A DNA stretch of 64,000 nt. It comes from Marinococcus halophilus (GTDB lineage Bacteria > Bacillota > Bacilli > Bacillales > Marinococcaceae). The stretch covers positions 62,157-126,156 of the forward strand of contig NZ_NPFA01000002.1 of the NCBI RefSeq assembly GCF_002265875.1. Reading direction: 5' to 3'. Positions 39,314-47,638 of this stretch are shown here, in pieces. Below the pieces are notes generated by a model. It was given only the letters and a program-made list of their open reading frames with translations. It ran no database searches and had not been told where the DNA came from. Both the position numbers and the translations under genes were made by a program. How positions within the stretch are numbered: position 1 is the first letter of the stretch; each line of letters starts with the position of its first letter.

Positions 39314-40693
39314 ATGAATTCTAAACGAACGATTTATGTAGTATTAGTTACCATGGTAGCTACACTTGGCGGCTTGTTGTTTGGTTATGATACGGCTGTG
39401 ATTTCCGGTGCGGAGGGATCGCTGCAGACCTACTTTGCTGACAGTCTGAATCTGAGTCCTTTTATTCACGGCCTGACGGTTTCAAGTGCTCTTATCGGTT
39501 GTATCATCGGTGGGTTAATTTCAGGATTTTTTGCAAACCGGATAGGAAGAAAATTTACATTGATTATAGCAGCGGTGCTGTTTCTTCTTTCCGCATTGGG
39601 TTCAGCCTACCCGGAAGCATTATTTTTTGAAGCTGGCGACCCTTCTGTTGCTCTTTTAGTTGTATTTAATATTTACCGTATTATCGGAGGAATCGGAGTA
39701 GGACTGGCCTCGGCGGTCGCGCCTATGTACATTGGTGAGATGGCCCCGCCTGATATTAGGGGGAGGCTTGTGTCCCTTAACCAGTTTGCGATTATTTTCG
39801 GCCAGTTCGTTGTATACTTTGTTAACTGGGGGATCGCCCGAGGAGAAACAGCAGAATGGGTGGACACTCTCGGCTGGAGATATATGTTTGCTTCAGAAGC
39901 TATACCAGCGGCTTTATTTTTATTATTCCTGTTAACTGTGCCTGAGACACCGAGGTATCTGGTTTCCAAAAACCGGGATGACAAAGCAATGAAAATTTTA
40001 TCAAGAATCTACGACCAGACGATGGCAAAGGCTACGTTTTATGAGATTAATCAATCGTTTGATAAAAGCAAAGAGAAATTGTTTGCCTACGGAAAGCTGA
40101 TTATTATAATCGGTATTCTCTTGTCAATTTTCCAGCAATTCGTCGGCATTAACGTTGCGCTGTATTATGCACCGAGAATATTTGAAAGCATGGGAGCTGC
40201 AAGAGACGCTTCACTATTCCAGACGATCATTATGGGAGCTGTGAATTTAATATTTACAGTCATCGCTATTATGACGGTGGATAAATTCGGGCGGAAGCCA
40301 CTGCTGATTATCGGGTCGATCGGAATGACCATAGGTATGTTCGGTGTTTCGGCTCTCGCTTTTACCGGCACTATTGGTATAGCGACGCTTGTATTTATTA
40401 TCATCTATACAGCTTCCTTTATGATGTCGTGGGGCCCGGTGGTATGGGTGCTTTTATCCGAAATATTTCCGAACAAAATTCGCGGTCAGGCTCTCGCTAT
40501 TGCGGTGGCAGCCCAATGGGCCGCAAACTATTTTATTTCTTCCACATACCCGGCTATGATTGAGTTCAGCGGTGGATTAACGTATGGATTTTACGGTTTC
40601 ATGAGCATATTGTCCGCCCTATTCGTATGGAAATTTGTACCTGAAACAAAGGGAAAAACGCTTGAAGAGATAGAAATGGGAATGAAAAAGTAA
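39314..40693 (+). CDS. xylT: Sugar:proton symporter, MFS (xylose-type)
   Basis: 459 residues of the sugar porter family with 12 helices. Signatures: GGLLFGYDTAVISGAEG, GFFANRIGRKFTLI, PMYIGEMAPPDIRGRLVSLNQ, VPETPRYLV, QQFVGINVALYYAP and VPETKGKTLEEIE. It closely fits XylE/AraE/XylT-like xylose or arabinose carriers. The strong AAAGGAGGG lies about 25 nt before ATG 39314, separated by a GAGTAG-CTACTC hairpin; no other start codon fits, so the hairpin may bring the two together. A XylR operator sits at its promoter, supporting xylose as substrate; the symbol is tentative. Confidence 0.87.
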   Translation: MNSKRTIYVVLVTMVATLGGLLFGYDTAVISGAEGSLQTYFADSLNLSPFIHGLTVSSALIGCIIGGLISGFFANRIGRKFTLIIAAVLFLLSALGSAYPEALFFEAGDPSVALLVVFNIYRIIGGIGVGLASAVAPMYIGEMAPPDIRGRLVSLNQFAIIFGQFVVYFVNWGIARGETAEWVDTLGWRYMFASEAIPAALFLLFLLTVPETPRYLVSKNRDDKAMKILSRIYDQTMAKATFYEINQSFDKSKEKLFAYGKLIIIIGILLSIFQQFVGINVALYYAPRIFESMGAARDASLFQTIIMGAVNLIFTVIAIMTVDKFGRKPLLIIGSIGMTIGMFGVSALAFTGTIGIATLVFIIIYTASFMMSWGPVVWVLLSEIFPNKIRGQALAIAVAAQWAANYFISSTYPAMIEFSGGLTYGFYGFMSILSALFVWKFVPETKGKTLEEIEMGMKK

Positions 40694-40702
40694 GCTTGTA
40701 AA

Positions 40703-40740
40703 AAAGAAGCCCGGCTGCGAGTAGTGCAGCCGGGCTTTCT
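40703..40740. terminator. Terminator between symporter and beta-xylosidase genes
   Basis: AGCCCGGCTGC / GCAGCCGGGCT hairpin with T's after it, shared by two convergent genes. Confidence 0.8.
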
Positions 40741-40745
40741 GTACG

Positions 40746-42368
40746 TTATGCTTCGTTCTCTTCTTTAGGAAAGTAATGAAAATATTCGAAATCTGCAGGC
40801 TTGGAAGAAAAACTGTCCTGGCACTGCATACCGACAAAAGCGCCTGTGAAAAAGCCGTCGCCCTGTATATGGTCATCCGATAGTTTAGCGGAAGGAAAAG
40901 AAATATCCACCGCAATCCACGAGCTGCCGTCAAAGGAGTAGGAAAACCAATACTGGTCCATGCGCACAGACACTTTAAGGTAAATCGTTTCTATATCCTG
41001 ACCAAGCTCAATGTCGCTGTTCCGAAGCGGCTTATCAAATTGAAAATGGTCATTAGTAAGAAGGGTTAAAATCCTTCCTTTATTTTCATCGTGGGTCACG
41101 TGAAAATAAACCCAGTTTTGCGTATTGTAATAGCAGACCATGCCTGCGGACTGCTGGAAATGATCCGGATCGAATTGAAGGGCGGTCTCAGCATCAAAAT
41201 AAAAATGCTGCCACCTTCTGGCTACAAACGCCTGGGTGAATTTAGATGTTAGGGAATCTTTGCCGTAGAGTCGTAAATAGCCTGGACGGTCTTTAAGCGA
41301 TAAAGTATTTTCCCCTAAAGGAACCCGCAGGGTCTGGAAGCTTTTATCCAGGTCGCCGGTGTTAAAACGGCTGTATACAGGGGAAGGTGAATGCTGGGAC
41401 TCCTTCGAAAGACCAGGGCCTTCTACATACAGTGAAGGCTCGTTACCGCCGGTTATGTAAGGCCAATCCTTTTCCCAATGAACCTTTTGGATAGCGGTTT
41501 CTCTCCCGAGCGGGCAGAAGCCCCGTGGGTCCAATAAAGGCTTTTGTGCTTCTTTTAGCGGCCTTCCGGTCAGATGTACAAAATACCATTCGCCGTTTTG
41601 TGTTTCTACAAGAGAGCCGTGTCCTGCTTTCTGCAAAGGATTTCTCGGGTAGGGCCAGGAAGTAATAAACGGATTATCCGGGTGGACTTCGTAAGGGCCG
41701 AATAATGATTTGGATCGTGCTATGGTAGCTGCGTGGTCAAAGGTAGTGCCGCCTTCTGCAGTAAGTAGATAATACCACCCATTTATTTTATAAATATGAG
41801 GCCCCTCGGTCAGTTTGATATCTGTACCGGTGAAAATGATCTGGCGCTCACCAATCAGTGCTTCTGCTTCGGCGTCGTATTCCTGCAGCGCGATACCGTA
41901 AAAGCGGTGATTGCCCGGACGGTAATCCCAGACCATATTCAGCAGATACTTTCTGCCGTCGTCGTCATGGTAGAGAGAAGGGTCAAACCCGGAGCTGTTC
42001 AAATACACAGGGTCGCTCCATTCACCGTCAATTGTATCGCAGGTGACTAGGTAATTATGGCCGTCCTTCCAGATACCGTCGATTTGTTTAATATCTGAAT
42101 ATATAAGCCAGAACTGGTTATCATGCCAGGAGAGCGCGGGGGCCCAGACGCCGCCTGAGTCTGGATTGCCTGCCATATTCAGCTGGGAGGTTCGTTCGAG
42201 AGGATGTTTGACGACTTCCCAGTTTTTTAAATCCTTTGAATGATGAATCTGCACCCCTGGGAACCATTCAAATGTGGAAGTAGCAATATAATAATTCTCT
42301 CCAGCCCTGCAAATACTCGGGTCAGGGTTAAAACCAGTTAAAATTGGATTGGTAATTTGATCATTCAT
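40746..42368 (-). CDS. xynB: Beta-xylosidase, glycoside hydrolase family 43
   Basis: A 540-residue enzyme that releases xylose from the ends of xylo-oligosaccharides. The N-terminal five-bladed beta-propeller (about 1-315) has the catalytic Asp in FNPDPSICR, SGGVWAPALSW with the pKa-modulating region, and the general-acid Glu in LTEGPHIYK; the C-terminal about 200 residues are a beta-sandwich of the GH43_11 type. No signal peptide, so it works in the cytoplasm on imported oligosaccharides. RBS GGAGGG precedes the ATG. Upstream are a cre-like site and a XylR operator, divergent from xylR. Confidence 0.92.
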   Translation of the reverse strand: MNDQITNPILTGFNPDPSICRAGENYYIATSTFEWFPGVQIHHSKDLKNWEVVKHPLERTSQLNMAGNPDSGGVWAPALSWHDNQFWLIYSDIKQIDGIWKDGHNYLVTCDTIDGEWSDPVYLNSSGFDPSLYHDDDGRKYLLNMVWDYRPGNHRFYGIALQEYDAEAEALIGERQIIFTGTDIKLTEGPHIYKINGWYYLLTAEGGTTFDHAATIARSKSLFGPYEVHPDNPFITSWPYPRNPLQKAGHGSLVETQNGEWYFVHLTGRPLKEAQKPLLDPRGFCPLGRETAIQKVHWEKDWPYITGGNEPSLYVEGPGLSKESQHSPSPVYSRFNTGDLDKSFQTLRVPLGENTLSLKDRPGYLRLYGKDSLTSKFTQAFVARRWQHFYFDAETALQFDPDHFQQSAGMVCYYNTQNWVYFHVTHDENKGRILTLLTNDHFQFDKPLRNSDIELGQDIETIYLKVSVRMDQYWFSYSFDGSSWIAVDISFPSAKLSDDHIQGDGFFTGAFVGMQCQDSFSSKPADFEYFHYFPKEENEA

Positions 42369-42386
42369 GATAGTACCCTCCTATAT

Positions 42387-42401
42387 TTGGTAACGCTTTC
42401 A
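42387..42401. promoter_or_regulatory. cre-like catabolite repression site
   Basis: TTGGTAACGCTTTCA fits the CcpA site consensus WTGNAANCGNWNNCW with one mismatch, 19 nt upstream of xynB. Confidence 0.65.
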
Positions 42402-42404
42402 AAA

Positions 42405-42429
42405 AAGATTGTATAAGCAATAAACTAAA
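42405..42429. promoter_or_regulatory. XylR-type operator 2 (xynB promoter)
   Basis: Minus strand TTTAGTTTATTG then CTTAT then ACAATCTT: the left half is perfect and the right half partial to the xyl operator. It overlaps the xynB -10 (TACAAT). Confidence 0.6.
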
Positions 42430-42520
42430 TATAACTTAATTCCTGATTCTGCTCAACTGTAAATTTGTTTTGAAGCAAAAATGTGAATGAAAACATAAAT
42501 TATTGCATATAAATACTATC

Positions 42521-42544
42521 ATCTTTGTTTAACCAAAAAACTAT
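42521..42544. promoter_or_regulatory. XylR-type operator 3 (xylR promoter)
   Basis: ATCTTTGTTTAACCAAAAAACTAT: inverted TTTGTTT / AAACTA halves in the correct spacing. It lies just upstream of the xylR -10 region (TATTAT at 42570). Confidence 0.65.
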
Positions 42545-42616
42545 ATGATGATCAAAAGAAAATGTATGCTATTATGTACGTAAACCGACCAAAATTGAGA
42601 AGTAGGAGAAGATAAT

Positions 42617-43789
42617 ATGCGCACGGGAGACCAAACCCTGGTAAAGCAAATAAATAAATCAATCGTGCTGACGACCGTTCAGCAGAAAAGCCCAATTTCA
42701 AGGGCGCAAATTTCAAAAGATACCGGTCTGAATAAAGCTACAGTTTCAAGTCTGGTGGCTGATTTGCTGGAGGGCAGACTTGTGGAGGAAATGGGGACTG
42801 GGCTTTCCAATGGGGGAAGAAAGCCGACCATGCTTTTTTTTAATAATAAAGCCGGTTATGCTATTGGTATTGACCTTGGAGTAAATTATGTCCTTGGTAT
42901 ACTGACAGACCTGCAGGGAGCGATCGTTGCCAAAATTAATGAGCCGCTGCTGTCTATTGATGAAGGAGCAGTATTTAATAAAGTGGAGGAAGTCATTGAA
43001 GATCTTACGGATCAGGCGCCAAAAAGTGCCTATGGCATAGTGGGAATCGGTGTTGGGGTCCCGGGGCTGATCGACAACGAAGGTACCATTTTATTCGCGC
43101 CGAACCTGGATTGGAAAAATGTTCATTTAAAACAGCATCTGGAAAGAAAATACGAATTGCCAGTATTTATTGAAAATGAAGCAAAAGCTGGTTCGCACGG
43201 CGAAAAGAGGTACGGGGCCGGGCAGGGCGTTTCGAACTTTATCTATGTAAGTATTGGCATTGGCGTTGGTGCAGGCATTTTTATTAATGACCAATTATAT
43301 AAGGGCGGCAGCGGTATCTCCGGGGAAGTCGGACATTTCACTATTGAGCCAAATGGGAGAAAATGCCGGTGCGGTAATAAAGGCTGCTGGGAGCTATACA
43401 GCTCGGAAGGCGCTATGGTGGAAAAAACAGCACATCTCTTTTCAGGTCAGGAGGAAGTGACAATCGACTGTCTAATTGCAAAAGCAAAGGAAAGAAACCT
43501 GGAGGTGCTAAACGCTTTTGACCAGGTGGGGGAATATATTGGCATTGGATTGACGAATCTCATTAACATATTTAACCCGGAAAAAATCATTGTAGGAAAC
43601 CGCTTTGCAGAATTGGAGCAGTGGCTTCGCAATCCTATTGAAAGAGTGTTTCAGCAGCGCCTTCATGAAGAATTTCGAGATTCGTTCACGTTGTCCTTCT
43701 CTGAAAACAGTATATATTCATGTGCCCTGGGCTCTGCGGCTTTTTCGATTGAAACATTTTTTTCGACCAGCAGAGTCACGGTGGTATAA
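42617..43789 (+). CDS. xylR: XylR, ROK-family xylose repressor
   Basis: A 390-residue repressor. The N-terminal winged helix (about 14-75) has ISRAQISKDTGLNKATVSSLVADLLEGRLVEE, and the ROK sugar-binding body has IGIDLGVNYVLG (phosphate-like loop), IFIENEAKAGSHGEKRYG, the zinc motif CRCGNKGCWELYSS and GIGLTNLINIFNPE. XylR binds xyl operators and is released by xylose. The gene is divergent from xynB, is flanked by operator 3, and has AGGAG before its ATG. Four matching operators in the 5-kb neighbourhood make it the local regulator. Confidence 0.92.
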   Translation: MRTGDQTLVKQINKSIVLTTVQQKSPISRAQISKDTGLNKATVSSLVADLLEGRLVEEMGTGLSNGGRKPTMLFFNNKAGYAIGIDLGVNYVLGILTDLQGAIVAKINEPLLSIDEGAVFNKVEEVIEDLTDQAPKSAYGIVGIGVGVPGLIDNEGTILFAPNLDWKNVHLKQHLERKYELPVFIENEAKAGSHGEKRYGAGQGVSNFIYVSIGIGVGAGIFINDQLYKGGSGISGEVGHFTIEPNGRKCRCGNKGCWELYSSEGAMVEKTAHLFSGQEEVTIDCLIAKAKERNLEVLNAFDQVGEYIGIGLTNLINIFNPEKIIVGNRFAELEQWLRNPIERVFQQRLHEEFRDSFTLSFSENSIYSCALGSAAFSIETFFSTSRVTVV

Positions 43790-43813
43790 GTATAGAAAGG
43801 GGGCTGTTCGAAA

Positions 43814-44407
43814 TTGAACAGTAAAATTTATCAAGCGTTGACGTGGGTGATGAATTTCGCGTACGTTCAGGTGCTCTGGGTGTTTTTTACGCTGATGGGA
43901 GCTGTGGCTGCAGGCTTATTTCCGGCAACAAACGCTTTGTTTGCAGTAGTGCGCAAATGGGTGAGCGGAGAAACGGATCTTCCAATTTTCCCCTATTTTT
44001 GGAAGGTTTACAAACGGGAATTTGTTCAATCTAATAAGTTGGGGGCTGTAGTCCTTTTTTTATTCATACTTGTTGTTCTTGATATTCAGTTCATCGCAGC
44101 AAGTGACACATTGAACTGGCTTCACATCCCGTTGTTTGTATATATTCTGTTTGTGTTTGTTTTTCTGTTATATCTTTTTCCTTCCTTTGCTCATTTTGAC
44201 GATAAACTAAGAAATATTTTTAAGAATGCATTTTTTATTATGTTGACTCATCCTGTTCATTTATTCTTTTTAACGCTAAGTTTATTTCTTCTGGGAGTTG
44301 TTTTTTACATGGTGCCAGCACTGGGCTTTATATTTGGAATAAGCGCTACGGCATTTGTTGCCACAGTCGTCAATAAAAATATTTTTAAAAAAATTATAAA
44401 AACTTAG
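43814..44407 (+). CDS. YesL/DUF624-family membrane protein
   Basis: A 197-residue membrane protein with about five helices, resembling DUF624 (YesL) proteins that often accompany sugar ABC transporters in Bacillus. TTG 43814 is the start, 24 nt after xylR stop, with GGGGGC upstream. LFPATNALFAVVRKWVSGETDLPIFPYFWKVYKREFVQS is the conserved N-terminal part. It sits between xylR and the solute-binding protein gene; its stop is inside XylR operator 4. Function in carbohydrate uptake is inferred from position. Confidence 0.8.
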   Translation: MNSKIYQALTWVMNFAYVQVLWVFFTLMGAVAAGLFPATNALFAVVRKWVSGETDLPIFPYFWKVYKREFVQSNKLGAVVLFLFILVVLDIQFIAASDTLNWLHIPLFVYILFVFVFLLYLFPSFAHFDDKLRNIFKNAFFIMLTHPVHLFFLTLSLFLLGVVFYMVPALGFIFGISATAFVATVVNKNIFKKIIKT

Positions 44408-44428
44408 TTTGTTTACTGGACAAATTAT
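44404..44428. promoter_or_regulatory. XylR-type operator 4 (ABC-xylAB promoter)
   Basis: TTAGTTTGTTT, then ACTGG, then ACAAATTAT: same spacing as the classical xyl operator. It overlaps the -35 (TGGACA, 44417-44422) of a promoter whose -10 is TACTTT (44440-44445). Confidence 0.75.
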
Positions 44429-44445
44429 GTAGAGGGTGTTACTTT
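44417..44445 (+). promoter_or_regulatory. Promoter of the ABC importer-xylA-xylB genes
   Basis: TGGACA, 17-nt spacer, TACTTT. The -35 lies inside XylR operator 4. Confidence 0.55.
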
Positions 44446-44471
44446 AATATTATGAAAAGGGGGAGGAAATA

Positions 44472-45785
44472 ATGAAAAAGATGAAAGCGGTTACGTTTTT
44501 GGCTGCAGGGTGTGCAACAGCGATGGTAATGACAGGCTGTAACTCGGAATCTTCAGGCTCTGGCGATGGCAGTGGGGACGGAGAACAAAAAACGATTGAA
44601 TTTATGCACTTATGGCCGGAAGGAAGCTCTAAGGACCATTACGATATTGTAAACGAAATCATAGCTGATTACGAAGAGCAGAACCCGAATACTACGGTGG
44701 AACTCGAAGTGCTGAGTAATGAACAATACAAGGAAAAGCTTCAGGTAACTTCTACATCGGGTGAACTGCCGGATGTAGGTATGACCTGGCCGGGTGGTTT
44801 CCTCGAGCCTTACGTTGATGGGGAGATGTTTGCACCGCTTGATGATGTGCTTGATGAAGACGGCCTGCGTGATTCATACGTAGAAGGCACAACGGAAGCA
44901 TATGAAGTGGATGGAAGTACTTACGGACTGCCGCTCGAACTGAACGTAGCCCAGGTTTTCTATAACAGTGCAATATTTGATGAATATAATTTAGAAGAGC
45001 CGGAAACATACGAAGAATTTGAAGAAATTGTAAATACGCTTAAGGAAAATGACGTGGCTCCAATTGCATTAGGTAACCAGGACAGATGGACCGGTTCACT
45101 TTGGTACATGTATATGGCAGACCGGCTTGGTGAAGATAACCTATTAAACCAGGCAATTAATGGAGAAGCATCCTTTACGGAAGAGCCACTGGTAAAAGCG
45201 GCGGAAAAAACGCAGAACTTGGCTGCAAATGGTGCTTTCACCCAAGGGTTTAACGGTCTTTCCGATCAGGAAGCAAAAAGCATGTTTATGAGCGAACAGG
45301 CAGCGATGTACCTAATCGCTACATGGGATCTTCCAAACTACACCACGGATGAAACCGTCTCGCAGGATTTCCAGGATGCGGTTGACTACTTTGACTTCCC
45401 GACAGTGGAAGGTAAAGGCAACCAGAACAGCTATGTAGGCGGACCTGGCGTAGGGCTGTTTGTTTCTGAAGATTCTGATGTAAAAGAAGAATCGAAAGAC
45501 TTTGTCAAATACTTCTCTGAAAAGTGGGGCGAAAAATCCGTCAGCGATGCAGGCGTTATCCCGGCTACGAAAGTAAACACGGATAACGTGGATCTTCCGG
45601 ATATGTATCTCGAAGTTCTGGACGATTTAAACAACGCTGACAACCTGACATTGTTTGCGGATGTACAGATGAGCCCGGATGTTGCCGAAACCCACCTGAC
45701 AGCAATTCAGTCATTATTTGGTGAAGAAATTACACCGGAAGAATTTGCTGAAATGCACGATGAAGCAATAGAAGAAGACCAGTAA
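44472..45785 (+). CDS. Sugar ABC transporter solute-binding lipoprotein
   Basis: A 437-residue extracytoplasmic binding protein. Residues 1-22 are a lipoprotein signal with lipobox near MTGC, then a Ser/Gly linker, and a type 1 (SBP_bac_1) fold with IEFMHLWPEG, NPNTTVELEVLSNEQYKEKL and MFMSEQAAMYLIATWD. Very acidic (Glu/Asp-rich), a sign of salt adaptation. It heads the importer operon and, given xylA/xylB downstream, probably binds xylose or xylo-oligosaccharides. RBS GGGGGAGG is at 44459. Confidence 0.87.
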   Translation: MKKMKAVTFLAAGCATAMVMTGCNSESSGSGDGSGDGEQKTIEFMHLWPEGSSKDHYDIVNEIIADYEEQNPNTTVELEVLSNEQYKEKLQVTSTSGELPDVGMTWPGGFLEPYVDGEMFAPLDDVLDEDGLRDSYVEGTTEAYEVDGSTYGLPLELNVAQVFYNSAIFDEYNLEEPETYEEFEEIVNTLKENDVAPIALGNQDRWTGSLWYMYMADRLGEDNLLNQAINGEASFTEEPLVKAAEKTQNLAANGAFTQGFNGLSDQEAKSMFMSEQAAMYLIATWDLPNYTTDETVSQDFQDAVDYFDFPTVEGKGNQNSYVGGPGVGLFVSEDSDVKEESKDFVKYFSEKWGEKSVSDAGVIPATKVNTDNVDLPDMYLEVLDDLNNADNLTLFADVQMSPDVAETHLTAIQSLFGEEITPEEFAEMHDEAIEEDQ

Positions 45786-45794
45786 AAAATGAAT

Positions 45795-45822
45795 AAAGGG
45801 CATTCCTAAGGGCGTGCCCTTT
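45795..45822 (+). terminator. Stem-loop between binding-protein and permease genes
   Basis: AAAGGGCA pairs with TGCCCTTT around a 12-nt loop, with only ATATCATT after it. Such hairpins commonly protect the upstream mRNA or partially terminate to lower permease expression. Confidence 0.6.
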
Positions 45823-45876
45823 ATATCATTCATAAATGCATTCTGGACGTAAATGCAGAGCTTGGGGGCAAGTGAA

Positions 45877-46755
45877 ATGAATAAAGTTATGTCGAACAAA
45901 CTTATGATTACGCTTTACATATTCCCGGCTTTATTTCTCATTGCCGTACTTATTATAGTTCCGCTCATACTGACCGGCTATTACGGTCTCATGGACTGGA
46001 ACGGTATTGGTTCAATGACCTTCATAGGTATGGAAAACTATATCAATGCCATTCAGGATGCGGCTTTCTGGGACAGTGCCTGGCACTCACTGCTGCTAGC
46101 TTTATTTTCAACGTTAAGTCTGGTGATTTACTTAGCGGTATCCATGATTCTCGCTTCCAAAATCAAAGGTGCGGACTTATTAAGAAAAATTTATTTAATC
46201 CCAATGCTTCTCTCTTCCGTGGCGATCGCCCAACTTTGGATTAAAGTTTACAATCCTGCAAACGGGATCCTCAATACGATCCTTCGTGGAATAGGTATCG
46301 AAAATCCACCGTCGTGGCTGGCAAATCCGGATGTCGTATTGTATGCCATATTTATACCTATTCTCTGGCAGTACGCAGGCTTTTATATTCTTATATACTA
46401 CGCTGCACTAAAAAATATCCCGGAATCTTTAATTGAATCAGCAAAAATCGATGGAGCGAATCCATTGCAGATTGCCTACAAAATAAAACTCCCATTAATC
46501 ATGGGCGTAGTAAAAGTAACCATCGTTCTGGCCATCGTTGGGTCGCTAAAATATTTCGACCTGATCTATGTAATGACCGGCGGCGGTCCCAGTGGTTCGA
46601 GTGAAGTAATGGCATCGTATATGTATGATCTTGCTTTTAGTACGAATAACTTCGGTTATGGCAGTGCCATCGGCTTTTTACTGCTGATTATTACACTTAT
46701 CGTTACTATCATTATTAGAAAACTAACTGCATCCAAGGAAGATATTCAGTACTAG
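45877..46755 (+). CDS. Sugar ABC transporter permease 1
   Basis: A 292-residue membrane subunit of the MalF-type sugar importer class with about six helices. The EAA loop is SLIESAKIDGANPLQIAYKIKLPL, which docks to the ATPase. ATG 45877 (GGGGGCAAG upstream) is preferred over 45853. Followed by the second permease after 19 nt. Confidence 0.88.
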   Translation: MNKVMSNKLMITLYIFPALFLIAVLIIVPLILTGYYGLMDWNGIGSMTFIGMENYINAIQDAAFWDSAWHSLLLALFSTLSLVIYLAVSMILASKIKGADLLRKIYLIPMLLSSVAIAQLWIKVYNPANGILNTILRGIGIENPPSWLANPDVVLYAIFIPILWQYAGFYILIYYAALKNIPESLIESAKIDGANPLQIAYKIKLPLIMGVVKVTIVLAIVGSLKYFDLIYVMTGGGPSGSSEVMASYMYDLAFSTNNFGYGSAIGFLLLIITLIVTIIIRKLTASKEDIQY

Positions 46756-46774
46756 TTGAAACGAGGTGAAGGTT

Positions 46775-47596
46775 ATGGGTCGAATTGGATATATTTTATT
46801 GTACACATGTTTGGCACTGGTTGCGGCGTTTCAGATCTTTCCGCTGCTGTGGCTAGTATTGTTTTCCCTTAAGGATAACGCCCAGATCTTTTCAGGCTCC
46901 CCATTTGCGCTCCCGAGTGATCCGCAGTTTGGGAACTACCTGAACGTCTGGCAGGGCGGTATAGGGCTGTATTTTTTCAACAGCGTCTGGATTACGGGAT
47001 TGGCGATTGTATTAACAGTACTTTTTGCCAGTATGGCGACATTTGCGATTACACGCATGAACTGGAAGCTGAATAAATTTGTGCTGGGACTGTTTATGGT
47101 CGGGTTGATGATTCCTATTCACTCTGCGCTGATTCCTTTGTTCAGCATGTTTCTCAGCGTGAATTTAATCGATAACCCGTTGTCAATCGTGCTCACATAC
47201 ACCACGTACAATTTACCGATTACGATTATGATTCTGCTTGGCTTCTATTATACGTTGCCGAGAGAAATTGAAGAAGCGGCAGTGATGGACGGCTCATCGA
47301 TCAACCGATTGTTTTTCACGATCATTCTGCCGATGACAACACCGGTAATGGCAACAACAGTTATCATTAATATGATTTACAACTGGAATGAATTCGTATT
47401 TGTGAATACATTTATCAGCTCGGATGAGTACAAAACACTTACTGTCGGAATCCAGAACTTTATCGGTCAGTATATGACGGATTGGGGTTCTATCGGAGCG
47501 ACACTTGTGATCAGTATCATTCCGGTTCTTCTGGCTTTTCTTTTTTTCAGCAACAAAGTGGTGGAGGGTATTTCTTCAAGTGCTGTTAAAGGGTGA
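46775..47596 (+). CDS. Sugar ABC transporter permease 2
   Basis: A 273-residue MalG-type permease with six helices and EAA loop EIEEAAVMDGSSINRLFFTIILPM. ATG 46775 is chosen because GAGGTGAAGG lies upstream (GTG 46766 is an alternative). No ATPase gene is in the cluster; Bacillus sugar importers of this type share the MsmX/MsmK ATPase from another locus. It is followed by xylA. Confidence 0.88.
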   Translation: MGRIGYILLYTCLALVAAFQIFPLLWLVLFSLKDNAQIFSGSPFALPSDPQFGNYLNVWQGGIGLYFFNSVWITGLAIVLTVLFASMATFAITRMNWKLNKFVLGLFMVGLMIPIHSALIPLFSMFLSVNLIDNPLSIVLTYTTYNLPITIMILLGFYYTLPREIEEAAVMDGSSINRLFFTIILPMTTPVMATTVIINMIYNWNEFVFVNTFISSDEYKTLTVGIQNFIGQYMTDWGSIGATLVISIIPVLLAFLFFSNKVVEGISSSAVKG

Positions 47597-47638
47597 GCCC
47601 GTAGTAATGACTTTAACTAATAATTAGGAGGATGAATA

